From: Candidatus Lernaella stagnicola
GTDB taxonomy: Bacteria > Lernaellota > Lernaellaia > Lernaellales > Lernaellaceae
Direction of reading: 5' to 3'
Assembly (NCBI GenBank): GCA_030765525.1
Contig: JAVCCK010000008.1
Location: 154,942 to 218,941, forward strand
Length of the DNA: 64,000 nucleotides
Shown here: one piece after another, positions 26,437 to 35,031 of the stretch
How positions within the stretch are numbered: the stretch's first letter is position 1
How the letters are laid out: every line of letters starts with the position of its first letter
Made by a program: the position numbers and the translations under genes
Notes under the pieces: model-generated
What the model saw: only the letters and a program-made list of their open reading frames with translations
The model's database searches: none
Told to the model about the DNA's origin: nothing

Positions 26437-28284
26437 TTGCCGCGAAAAAAACAAATTTCAGTGGCGCGTCTAAAAGTCATAAGTTCACAACACTGGTTCT
26501 CGCTGATTGTTTTCATTTGCTTACCGGCGATGCTGATACTCGCCAGTTGCGCCGACAGCGCCGACAACAACAACGACGACGGGATTGCCGACGACGACAG
26601 CGCATTGGTCGACGACGATGATAGCGCGCCCGTCGACGACGACGCCACCGACGACGACACATTTGCCGATGACGACGATGACTCGCCGCCGGTTGTTTAT
26701 CCGGCGCTGCTGCCGGGTCCGGGCGAGCCGGGGTATGACGCCGAGCTCGAAGCCAAGGCTCGCATGTACGACCGCTCGCACTTGGTATTCAACTGCGCCG
26801 GCCACGGCATCAATGCCGACGTGTCGGTCAACCTTGAAGACGAGGAAGACCGGCTGCTCATCGAAGAGTTCATTCAGGAAACCGACGGCTGGGATTTCGA
26901 AGCGTTTTCGGGCAAGACCGTAGACGAAGTCGTCGACACCTTCCACAAAGTCGCCGGCCTTTACGGTGGAGTGGGCATTGCAGCCGACGCCTACCGCTAC
27001 GGCGTGATGCGCGACCAAGGCTACACCGAGGACGAGGTCGACTTGGCGCGCGGCTTTTTGCAGCGCGACATCGAAACCATGTTCATCGCCTTTGAGATCA
27101 CCGGTATCCCGGGCATCATTCCCCGCGGCATCTGCAAAATCGACACACCCGGCTACTGCGCCGACTTGGAGACCACGCCGCTGTTTGACGAGTTCGGCGA
27201 TCCACTTCCCGAAGAGAAAAACAACGGCACGTGGCGCGAAGATAACACGCCCGATAACCGCTACCCCGGTTACAAGTGGGAAGACTCGTGCTCCCGCGAT
27301 ATGTACCTCGGTTGGGCCAACGCGGTCGGCGCGGTGTGGGAAGTCATTCAAGACGATCCGACTTTCGCCCAGGAAGATAAGGACAAACTCCAGCAATTCG
27401 CCGGCGACATGGGACGCGAACTCATGAAGCTTCGCCCCGCGCCGCCGTGGGGTGAGTTCGACCTGGAAATCTACGACGCGGACGGTCGCACGACGTACCA
27501 CGGTTACTTGAACGAAAACGCCTACGACCGAGTGTACCTGCCGTTTATTCCCCTGAAAGACGGCTTGTTCGCCACGATGGCCGTGGGCATTGTCTCCGCA
27601 CTGACCTACGTGTCGGAAGACCCGGTACTCGTCGACTATCTATACGACCATCTGCTCGGCGAGCGGGGACTCGACCGCGTTATTCAGAACCATCAACTCG
27701 GTCTGAACCTCTGGTGGCAAACGAACTTCAGCGGCTCGAATATGGCCTTCGAGGGGGCGCTTATGGCGGCGCGCTATGTCGCCACGTCGGAGGCGCGCGA
27801 CCGCATTCGCTGGTCGATCAAGGTTCACATGTACGAGAACGGCCTGTTGCTGCTGAGCCGCCAGCCGGAAGAGTACGCCTACAGTCTCTTCGATTTCGTA
27901 TACGCCGCGGCGATCGGTGGCTCCTCGGCTTACGCGCCCGCGTTGGAGCCGGCCGATTACGACGCCGTGGCTCGCGGTGTCCAAACCCTGCGCGAGTTTC
28001 CGGATCCGCCGTTTTGGGATTACGAAGTCGTCAACTGCGACGAAGACGAACTGGCGGCGCATTTGTGTGAACTCAACGACGGCACGATCGTCCATCCGCT
28101 GGGTGAGGTGGGGCGCAAGGGAACATTGATTTGCCAAGAGCCGATTCCACAACGCGTGCGGCCGCCGAGCAATTACCGTTGGCGCTCGGATCCTTACACG
28201 CCCAACGGCGGCGGCGACGGCAGCGGCATGCTTCCCGGCGTCGATTTCCGCTGGGCTTATTGGTACGCTCGCTGGGTGAAGTAA
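26437..28284 (+). CDS. Large Asp-rich-linker lipoprotein, unknown function
   Basis: 615 residues if translation starts at TTG 26437, which follows AAGGAGG by 8 nt and yields a clean lipoprotein signal (lipobox LASC). A frame from 26368 exists but lacks such a site. After the Cys comes a 45-residue Asp-rich linker (DDDD blocks), then a globular domain of about 530 residues rich in Trp, Tyr and Asp, helical in pattern (for example EVVDTFHKVAGLYGG). I recognise no family or catalytic motif. Likely displayed on the outer membrane, with the acidic linker acting as spacer. Ends at a bidirectional terminator. Confidence 0.75.
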   Translation: MPRKKQISVARLKVISSQHWFSLIVFICLPAMLILASCADSADNNNDDGIADDDSALVDDDDSAPVDDDATDDDTFADDDDDSPPVVYPALLPGPGEPGYDAELEAKARMYDRSHLVFNCAGHGINADVSVNLEDEEDRLLIEEFIQETDGWDFEAFSGKTVDEVVDTFHKVAGLYGGVGIAADAYRYGVMRDQGYTEDEVDLARGFLQRDIETMFIAFEITGIPGIIPRGICKIDTPGYCADLETTPLFDEFGDPLPEEKNNGTWREDNTPDNRYPGYKWEDSCSRDMYLGWANAVGAVWEVIQDDPTFAQEDKDKLQQFAGDMGRELMKLRPAPPWGEFDLEIYDADGRTTYHGYLNENAYDRVYLPFIPLKDGLFATMAVGIVSALTYVSEDPVLVDYLYDHLLGERGLDRVIQNHQLGLNLWWQTNFSGSNMAFEGALMAARYVATSEARDRIRWSIKVHMYENGLLLLSRQPEEYAYSLFDFVYAAAIGGSSAYAPALEPADYDAVARGVQTLREFPDPPFWDYEVVNCDEDELAAHLCELNDGTIVHPLGEVGRKGTLICQEPIPQRVRPPSNYRWRSDPYTPNGGGDGSGMLPGVDFRWAYWYARWVK

Positions 28285-28300
28285 CAAGAATCTGAAATAG

Positions 28301-28331
28301 AAAAGGCCGGGCACGAAGCCCGGCCTTTTTT
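28301..28331. terminator. Bidirectional intrinsic terminator
   Basis: AAAAGGCCGGGC and GCCCGGCCTTTTTT pair around ACGAA, flanked by A and T runs on both sides, between two convergent genes. It should end transcription from both strands. Confidence 0.9.
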
Positions 28332-28350
28332 GTTTGTGTTGTTGCGGTTA

Positions 28351-30069
28351 CTAGCAGCCGCACCCGCCCTCATCGTCGTTATCATCATCATCGTCGGCCG
28401 GCGGATTAATGTCACCGGCGTCATCGTCGCCACTATCGGTGTCGTCGTCGTCACCGTCGGTGTCGTCATCAGCGTCATCGTCGTCAGTATTAGCGGCTAT
28501 TTTGTACGAAACGGTGTCGCCGTCATCTTCCTGGCCATCGCTTACCGTGAGTTCGAAGGTGTATTCACCCGCTTCGATCGGCACGAAGGACGTGAGGTCC
28601 ACCGCGGTGTCGGCGATATCGACGTTGGGGCCGTCAAACAGCGTCCACACGTACGTCAGCGGATCATCGTCGTAGTCCATCGACGCGGAGCCGTCCAGCG
28701 TCATCGTGTCGCCGACGGCGCCTTCCTGGTCCTCGCCCGCGTTGGCGAAGGGCCGCACGTTCGTTTGTGTGTACCGGAATACCGAAAGGTCGATGCCAAC
28801 CGAATAGGCGATTTTCGGGTTGGCCCATTTAAGCTGGAAGATCGGGTTGCCGAGTTCCTCGATGGTTTCATCGTAATTCCAGGTATCCCCGCCGTCGTCG
28901 GTATAAAGGAGCACGGGCAAGAAGCTGATGAAGCTTTGGCCGGCGCCGCCGACGAAGCCCACATCGCCGATTTCGGGCTGGAACGACAAGGCCGCAGCCG
29001 CCCACTTCTGCACGTTGCCCATGTCTTGGGGCAGCGTATCGGAGACGTCTTCCCAGTTTTCGCCGTCGGTGGTGCGCCAGAGCGCCAGGGGCGTCGCGCC
29101 CGAGTGCGGCTCGCCGATGATGAAGCCGTTGTCGCTATCGATCATCTCGATGTTCAGGAAGCTGTAGTTCGGTTGACTCAGCATCAGGGTCCAGGTGGCG
29201 CCGCCGTCGTCGGTTCGCCATGCCATGCCCGCCGTGCCTTTGCTTGCGGAAGCGTTTTGCTCCCGATATTCCATGCGATACACCGGGTCCTTGGCCAGCC
29301 GGGCCATGTGCAGCAAATATTCGACCCGTTGCTGCGGGTCTTCGATCGATAGGGCGTCCTTTTCGTCCTCGGGCAATCCCGAAGCTAGAAAGCCGGTGTC
29401 TTGATCGAGGAATTTTACCGCGTTGAAGAAGGTCAGCAGGTTGCCGGGGGCGCTGATTTTATTCCACGTGGCGCCGCCGTCCTGCGTGCGTACCAACAAA
29501 TGCGGCATACCGGCTGCGTATCCGACGGATTCATCCACGAAGTCCATCATCATGATCATGTTGAACATGGCCGGGCCGTTGAGTTCGGCTTCGTTAAAGG
29601 TCTGGCCGCCGTCTTCGGTGTAAAGAATATACGGCTTCATTTGAAAGATGCACTTGAACAAGCACTCGGGTGCGGGCGTATTTTCGATGCACTCATCATC
29701 GACGCCGAAACCGGCGTACGCGGCGCGGTCAGGCGAAGCGGCGTCGTTGGCGAGCGTGAAGGAAAACAATTCAAGTATGGAGCATTCGTTGCCGCCGCCG
29801 ACCGAGGTCTGAATGATCGGATCCCAATTCGAGCCCCCGTCGACGCTCTTCCAGCCGCTGTCCATATCGAAGCCGCCGACTTGCTGCAAGCCTGCGGTGT
29901 ACAGGTTGTCGATGTCGCCGATTCCCAAGCTCAAGAACACGGCATTGGATAATCCTGGAGGCCCTCCAAGCGAGTGCAGCTTCTCCCACTCGCCGTATTC
30001 GGCCTGCGCCGTCGTGGCGGCGGTGAGGGCAATCATCAAGAAAATCAAGAACGCATATTTTTTCATCAT
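28351..30069 (-). CDS. Secreted beta-propeller/PKD protein with Asp-rich tail ending GGCGC
   Basis: 572 residues. Signal peptide (cleavage near AQAEYG). The body has BNR/Ycf48-like propeller repeats recognised by recurrent DGGxTW/F (VDGGSNWD, EDGGQTFN, QDGGATWN, DDGGATWT, DDGGDTWN). A PKD domain follows (about 430-520; FANAGEDQEG...LDGSASMDYDDDPLTYVW). The C-terminus is a 45-residue Asp-rich run ending in EGGCGC and stop. The Cys-Gly tail may be a sorting or lipidation signal. AAGGAG precedes ATGATG; the second ATG has better spacing. Substrate unknown. Confidence 0.8.
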   Translation of the reverse strand: MMKKYAFLIFLMIALTAATTAQAEYGEWEKLHSLGGPPGLSNAVFLSLGIGDIDNLYTAGLQQVGGFDMDSGWKSVDGGSNWDPIIQTSVGGGNECSILELFSFTLANDAASPDRAAYAGFGVDDECIENTPAPECLFKCIFQMKPYILYTEDGGQTFNEAELNGPAMFNMIMMMDFVDESVGYAAGMPHLLVRTQDGGATWNKISAPGNLLTFFNAVKFLDQDTGFLASGLPEDEKDALSIEDPQQRVEYLLHMARLAKDPVYRMEYREQNASASKGTAGMAWRTDDGGATWTLMLSQPNYSFLNIEMIDSDNGFIIGEPHSGATPLALWRTTDGENWEDVSDTLPQDMGNVQKWAAAALSFQPEIGDVGFVGGAGQSFISFLPVLLYTDDGGDTWNYDETIEELGNPIFQLKWANPKIAYSVGIDLSVFRYTQTNVRPFANAGEDQEGAVGDTMTLDGSASMDYDDDPLTYVWTLFDGPNVDIADTAVDLTSFVPIEAGEYTFELTVSDGQEDDGDTVSYKIAANTDDDDADDDTDGDDDDTDSGDDDAGDINPPADDDDDNDDEGGCGC

Positions 30070-30163
30070 GGCTCCTTCGGTGCGACCAAGAGGTGGTCGT
30101 AAAGCGCATTCAAAACGGTGCCATTTACCGGTAAAAGCGGCGGAAAGTCAAATAAACGATGTC

Positions 30164-30745
30164 TCAATCGTTTCTATTATTGAGATTCGGCCGTGGCAGG
30201 TCGGCGTCCCAAAAGGCGTCGTCGCGATCCAGACTTGCGTTGGCGAAACGCGCGGCGGCAAAAAGAAAGTCGCTGGAACGATTAATGAATTTCTGCACCA
30301 GGGGGTCCACATCTTCAGCGGCGGCGAGGGTGACAATCAGCCGCTCGGCGCGGCGGCAGACGGTGCGGGCCACGTGCAGAAACGCCGCGCATTGTGAGCC
30401 GCCGGGCAGAATAAAGCGCGACAGCGGGCCGGTCGTCTTTTCGAAATGGTCGATGGCCTCTTCCAAGAAAGCGACGTCTTCCGGCGCAATTCCGGGAGGC
30501 GTAATGTCTGAGTCGGGCGGTGTGGCCAGGTTGGACGAACAATTGAAGAAGCGGTTTTGCAGATAGGTCAGCGCGGGGCCGAGGGTCGAATCTTGGGTAC
30601 AAGCCCGCGCCACACCCACCCACGAATTGGCCTCGTCGATGGTGCCGTAGGCTTGGACGCGCAGGGAATCCTTGGAAACGCGGCGGTTATCCACGAGCGA
30701 TGTTTGCCCCTTGTCACCCTTGCGCGTGTAGATTTGCGATCCCAT
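30164..30745 (-). CDS. PduO-type cob(I)alamin adenosyltransferase
   Basis: 193 residues from ATG 30745 (GAGGATGCC upstream). Signatures: IYTRKGDKGQTSL, VQAYGTIDEANSWVG, RFILPGGS and ARTVCRRAER, matching the ATP- and corrinoid-binding residues of PduO/MMAB enzymes. It makes adenosylcobalamin. Located upstream of a cobalamin-dependent methionine synthase region, although MetH uses methylcobalamin instead. No adenosylcobalamin-dependent mutase is in the window. Confidence 0.93.
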   Translation of the reverse strand: MGSQIYTRKGDKGQTSLVDNRRVSKDSLRVQAYGTIDEANSWVGVARACTQDSTLGPALTYLQNRFFNCSSNLATPPDSDITPPGIAPEDVAFLEEAIDHFEKTTGPLSRFILPGGSQCAAFLHVARTVCRRAERLIVTLAAAEDVDPLVQKFINRSSDFLFAAARFANASLDRDDAFWDADLPRPNLNNRND

Positions 30746-30826
30746 GGCATCCTCGCGGTTTCGGTTGCATTCGAAATGTAGTGGGCTCGCGCGGGCAGTC
30801 AAGTAAGCGTGATGTTCGGTGCGGCT

Positions 30827-31696
30827 TTATCCGGCGCGGGACGCGGCTGGGTCAACGCGAGCCCGACGGCCAAGAGGATCACCGCCCTGGCTCCATGTCG
30901 GTCTTTCGCCGACCCAGGCCCAGGAAACGAGGATCCCCACCACAGGTTGGATGAAGATGGTGATGGCGACCTTCGAGGTCGTGTCTTCCCGCAGCGCGAT
31001 GTACCACCAGGTGTAGCCGCCGACCGTGCAAATGAGTGACAGATACACGACAAGAACAAACCAATCGACTGACGTGAGTGCGCCGAGCTTCGGCCAAAAG
31101 CCGAGAAAAGATAGGGCGATGCCATTTACGAGCGAGCCGCTCAGCAAGGCGTAAGTAACGATCTTCAGCGGCGGATTTCGATACAACAGCTCTTTACCGA
31201 GAACGGAGAAGATCGCCTCGAAGAAAACGCCGCCGGCGATGAGAAAAACCGACAACGGATTGATCGCACCGCCGGTGCGCCAAAATTCCGAGAGCGTGAT
31301 CGCGCCGCCGAAAGCGATCAGCAACGCGACCGCGGTGCGCCGGCCGACCTTTTCACGCAAGTACAAATAAGCGCCAAGCGAAACGAGCAGGGGCTCCGCC
31401 GAGGTGAGAATCGCCGCGTCCGACGACCGGCCCATGCTGACGCCGGTGTACATTAACAGGGGGCAGAGGGTGAAAGTCGAAACGCCGATGACGACGCACC
31501 GCCCGAAATCGCCCAGGGTGATGCCTAGCCCGCCGCGGGCGTACGTGATCAGCAGCAACGGCACGACGGCGACCAGGTAACGCGTCGAGGTGACCAGGAA
31601 GTACGGCGCGTGCTGCATCAAGTCTTTGGTGCCCGCGTAGGTCCCGGCCCACAGGACGTTCATCAGCACGAGCATGAGGAGGGTGGAGCGCTTCAC
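30827..31696 (-). CDS. DMT/EamA-family transporter, probable C-terminal frameshift
   Basis: 289 residues, about ten membrane helices in two EamA repeats. The start is GTG 31696. The last 17 residues after TWSQGG are charged and unlike an EamA C-terminus, while the next frame reads AVILLAVGLALTQPRP, the expected last helix, and ends at 30799. Removing one G of the run at 30885-30887 joins them smoothly. Either the gene is frameshifted or the assembly has an error. Substrate cannot be predicted. Confidence 0.8.
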   Translation of the reverse strand: MKRSTLLMLVLMNVLWAGTYAGTKDLMQHAPYFLVTSTRYLVAVVPLLLITYARGGLGITLGDFGRCVVIGVSTFTLCPLLMYTGVSMGRSSDAAILTSAEPLLVSLGAYLYLREKVGRRTAVALLIAFGGAITLSEFWRTGGAINPLSVFLIAGGVFFEAIFSVLGKELLYRNPPLKIVTYALLSGSLVNGIALSFLGFWPKLGALTSVDWFVLVVYLSLICTVGGYTWWYIALREDTTSKVAITIFIQPVVGILVSWAWVGERPTWSQGGDPLGRRARVDPAASRAG

Positions 31697-31717
31697 GATA
31701 GTTTGCGGCGCGCGCGG

Positions 31718-31879
31718 TTAGAGTTTATCGAAAGAACTTTTGGCCGCGTAGCAAATCGGACACGTCCAGTTATCCGGCAGGTTCTCGAACGCGGTGCCGG
31801 GCGGGAAGCCGCGCGCGGGGTCGCCTTTTGCCGGGTCGTAGACATAGCCGCAATTCACGCAGACATATTTTTCAGGCAT
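31718..31879 (-). CDS. Rubredoxin
   Basis: A 53-residue gene too short for automatic listing. It starts [16 protein letters not shown] and ends in [18 protein letters not shown]. Iron ligands are C7, C10, C40 and C43, with the usual aromatic core. ATG 31879 is preceded by TAGGAG at 6 nt. A small one-electron carrier, common in anaerobes for oxygen or peroxide defence. It lies only 8 nt after the methyltransferase/MTHFR gene and is probably co-transcribed with it. Confidence 0.95.
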   Translation of the reverse strand: MPEKYVCVNCGYVYDPAKGDPARGFPPGTAFENLPDNWTCPICYAAKSSFDKL

Positions 31880-31887
31880 ACGGTCTC

Positions 31888-33714
31888 CTAATCCTGAATG
31901 ACCGCCAACGCCGTGTTGACGTTGCCGAAAGGCGCACTGACCTGAATGCCCGCCACATGATCGCGCATCGCATCGCGCAGTTCACGGGCGATCGTGATGC
32001 CGACGGCGCGGGCTTCTTCCTTGGTAGCGGCGCCGGCCATACGCTTCATAACGGCTTCGGGCACGTGCACGCCGGGCACTTCATTGTTCATGAACTCGGC
32101 GTTGCGAAGGCTGGCAAGCGGCCAGATCCCGGCGAGGATCGGGATGCGCGAATCGCCGACGCGTTCCACGAAACGCAGCAGAACTTCCGGGTCGAAAACC
32201 GGTTGGGTGATGCAATACTCGGCCCCCGCTTCAATCTTCTGGTGAAAACGATCGACCTCGCGTTCTTGATCCAAATGGGTCGGATCCGTGCCCACGCCGA
32301 TGATGAAGCACGTAGGCGGCCGCACCGGGTGGCCGCCGATATCCACGCCGCGATTAAGCCGCGCGGCGATCTTCGTGTAGCCGATCGAATCCAGGTCGAA
32401 AACCGCCGTTGCGAAAGGGTAGTCGCCAAGCTTCGGCGGGTCGCCAGTGATGATCAAAATATTGTTAATGCCCGCCGCGGCGCAGCCCAACAGGTCCGAT
32501 TGCATGCCGATCACGTTGCGGTCGCGGCAAGTCAGGTGCAGGATCACCTCGATGCCGACGTTCTGTTGAATCTGCATCGCGGCGATCAGCGGGCTGACGC
32601 GGCTGGAGGCGCGCGGCCCGTCGGGAATGTTGATGGCGTCCACGCCCTGGATGTGGCACGTCCTTGCCCGTTCGATGGTGCGGGTCAAGTCGTATCCCAG
32701 CGGGGGGACGATCTCTACGGTGGTTACCCACTGGCCATGGGCGATCTTCCACGCGAAACGCGATTTCTCCTCGGTGGCGCAGGCGTCGACGAGTTCCACG
32801 TCCGCCTCGGGTTTCTCGACAATCTCCACGTGCTTCTTGTGCATCGTCTTGACGCTCGACGCCAATTCTCGAATGTGTTCCGGAGCGGTGCCGCAGCAGC
32901 CGCCGACGGCGCGCGCGCCGACCTGCACGAAATGCAGCGCGTAGGTCATGAAGTACTCGGGGCTGGTCATGTAGATCAGGCGGTCGTCGACGGTCTTTGG
33001 GAACCCGGCGTTGGGTTGCACGAGCACCGGGTAAGGCGACCGGGGGATGAATTGCTCCAGAAACTCCAGCCATTCGGCGGGGCCCACGCCGCAGTTGAAG
33101 CCCAGCATGATCGGTTCCGGCAAATCCTCTGGGAAGGGCGCGTAGATCATGTCGATTGTTTCGCCGTAGCGTGTGATGCCCTGCTCGCCGACGGTGATGC
33201 TCGGAATGTAGGGCATGTCGTGTTGCGCGGCGGCGCGAATGGCGGCCAGCAGCGTTTCGCGCCGGCTGAAGGTTTCGATGATCAAGAAGTCGACGCCGCC
33301 CGCTTTCAAACCGCCGATCGATTCGGCGAACATCTCGATGGCTTTTTCGGGCTCCAACCCGCCGAGGCCGACCGCGACGCCCAAGGGACCGACGCTGCCG
33401 GCGACCAGGCAGTCGTCGCCGGCCACTTCACGCGCGATTTCCGCCGCCGCTTTGTTGATGGCGAAGGTTTGATCGGCAAGCAGAAAAGGCGTCAGCTTGC
33501 GGCGATTGGCCCCGAAGCTGTTGGTCGTAAGCACGTCGGCGCCCGCGCGCTTGTTGGCTTCGTGTACTTCGCGGATCATTTCCGGCTTCGTCAGGTTGAG
33601 CTGATCGTAACAAACGTTGACGAACTGGTGCCGCTTGTACAGTTCCGTGCCCATTGCGCCGTCAAAGACGACGACCCGCTCCGCCAACAGTTCCCGCAAT
33701 GTTTTCTCTGCCAT
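31888..33714 (-). CDS. Bifunctional homocysteine S-methyltransferase / methylenetetrahydrofolate reductase
   Basis: 608 residues from ATG 33714 (GCGAGG upstream). Residues 1-295 are a homocysteine methyltransferase barrel with zinc ligands C208 (FNCG) and C273/C274 (GGCCGT). Residues from about 325 are a MetF-type FAD reductase ([40 protein letters not shown]). The YitJ-type layout links reduction of methylene-THF to homocysteine methylation. It lacks a cobalamin domain. A shorter start than the longest open frame is used because the extra codons overlap the divergent hydrolase. Confidence 0.92.
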   Translation of the reverse strand: MAEKTLRELLAERVVVFDGAMGTELYKRHQFVNVCYDQLNLTKPEMIREVHEANKRAGADVLTTNSFGANRRKLTPFLLADQTFAINKAAAEIAREVAGDDCLVAGSVGPLGVAVGLGGLEPEKAIEMFAESIGGLKAGGVDFLIIETFSRRETLLAAIRAAAQHDMPYIPSITVGEQGITRYGETIDMIYAPFPEDLPEPIMLGFNCGVGPAEWLEFLEQFIPRSPYPVLVQPNAGFPKTVDDRLIYMTSPEYFMTYALHFVQVGARAVGGCCGTAPEHIRELASSVKTMHKKHVEIVEKPEADVELVDACATEEKSRFAWKIAHGQWVTTVEIVPPLGYDLTRTIERARTCHIQGVDAINIPDGPRASSRVSPLIAAMQIQQNVGIEVILHLTCRDRNVIGMQSDLLGCAAAGINNILIITGDPPKLGDYPFATAVFDLDSIGYTKIAARLNRGVDIGGHPVRPPTCFIIGVGTDPTHLDQEREVDRFHQKIEAGAEYCITQPVFDPEVLLRFVERVGDSRIPILAGIWPLASLRNAEFMNNEVPGVHVPEAVMKRMAGAATKEEARAVGITIARELRDAMRDHVAGIQVSAPFGNVNTALAVIQD

Positions 33715-33905
33715 GTTGCAACCTCGCTGATTTGGTATTGTAGCCAGTCCTTTGCAGTTGGTACAGGTGCCACCCGCCAGACCGGGTCGGGCATCGCGAT
33801 TGAACGTGGCGTGGATCAACGGCCTTTTTCGGGGAAAAGTGACAGTGTGCCGCAAATTCGTTACAGTGGTTTCATGGCGGAAAATGAGAAAAGCGGAATT
33901 GCCGC

Positions 33906-34997
33906 GTGGTGAAACGCCTCGCGATTGGGCTGGCCGTGGTCGGCGCCGTCGCCGGCTTATGGATCGGGCTTTTGGTGCAGTCACAACAGAACCGCGCCTC
34001 GGCGCCGCGTCCATCTCCCATCGTGCATCGCTTCGAGGTCGATCGGGTTTGGACATGTGAAAAGGCGGACACCGAGAACGGAAAATTCTACAAGCGTTGC
34101 CGGTGCGACGAAGATTACTTCCGGCGCCTGTTTTCGAAGATACCCCCGGGCGGAGTCGATAGCACGCCTCACGCAATTGGCGGCGAGACGGTGTTGATTC
34201 AATCTAAGCAAGCAGCCCCGTTGGTGGACCGGCCATCGGTCGATCAGATGAAAGCCGAAGTGACACGCCGGCTCGCAATCGAAACGGTATTCGGCGCGGG
34301 TGTTGAAAAAGACATGACCGTCATTGAAACCAGGCGTTGGCGGCAGAACGGGAGTGAAGCCCGAGAGATTCTTCTCGTCGACGATCTTGTCGGCGAAATA
34401 AAAATCATCCTCCTGGTTCCCAACGGGCTAACGCCAATCGGTGGATTTCCGGCCGTCATCGGCCTCCATGGCCACCCGGGTTGCGCCGAGGATTTTCTTC
34501 ATAATTTCAACGGTGACAAGCTCGCAAGGCAAGGGTTCGTCGTTTTGATGCCGTCTTTCCGTGTCATGTGCGCCGACGGCAACGAATCACGTCTTGCAAA
34601 AAGCGCACTTCAGCACGGCACCTCGCTGTTGGCGATTCGCGTTTATGAGACGATCCGAGCGCTGACATATTTGAAGACGCTCGATTACGTGAACCCGACC
34701 CGGATTTCCCTGATCGGGCATTCCGGCGGCGGGAGCATCGCCAATGTCATGCGGTGGTTAGACGTTGGCCTTGCGGCTGTGTGTCTTGATGATTGGCCCG
34801 CAAAATACTTCCAAGTTGGTCAAGTTCTTTCCGTTGTCCCAGGTGACGCGATGCCGGCACTTCCAGACATTTCACGTTTTCTCATAAGCGATGTTGAAAA
34901 ATTTTCCCCCATCCCGACCAAAGTGTTTCCATACGGATTTCCGGAAGGCGTGGAACCTATTGTCAGTTTTTTGCGTTCTGGCCGGCGGGGTAGATGA
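33906..34997 (+). CDS. Alpha/beta hydrolase, membrane-anchored or exported
   Basis: 363 residues starting GTG 33906 (a second GTG follows). N-terminal hydrophobic helix (about 5-24), then an alpha/beta-hydrolase fold: oxyanion segment LHGHPGCAEDF and nucleophile elbow IGHSGGGS. A catalytic acid and a C-terminal His are not obvious, because the last 60 residues are short of the usual core. Resembles acetyl-xylan-esterase/dienelactone-type hydrolases. The coding GC looks lower than in neighbours, and the gene sits alone on this strand between two methionine genes, suggesting later insertion. Confidence 0.7.
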   Translation: MVKRLAIGLAVVGAVAGLWIGLLVQSQQNRASAPRPSPIVHRFEVDRVWTCEKADTENGKFYKRCRCDEDYFRRLFSKIPPGGVDSTPHAIGGETVLIQSKQAAPLVDRPSVDQMKAEVTRRLAIETVFGAGVEKDMTVIETRRWRQNGSEAREILLVDDLVGEIKIILLVPNGLTPIGGFPAVIGLHGHPGCAEDFLHNFNGDKLARQGFVVLMPSFRVMCADGNESRLAKSALQHGTSLLAIRVYETIRALTYLKTLDYVNPTRISLIGHSGGGSIANVMRWLDVGLAAVCLDDWPAKYFQVGQVLSVVPGDAMPALPDISRFLISDVEKFSPIPTKVFPYGFPEGVEPIVSFLRSGRRGR

Positions 34998-35031
34998 GGC
35001 GTGGGCAGCTCGGATTCGCACGGCCGGTGCC

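Noticed and set aside
31828-33912. 694-codon plus-strand open frame
   Set aside because: Entirely opposite the HMT-MTHFR gene; composition is His/Arg-rich shadow and there is no start signal.
33715-34176. N-terminal extension of the HMT-MTHFR frame
   Set aside because: Has no similarity, overlaps the divergent hydrolase, and a good ribosome site precedes ATG 33714.
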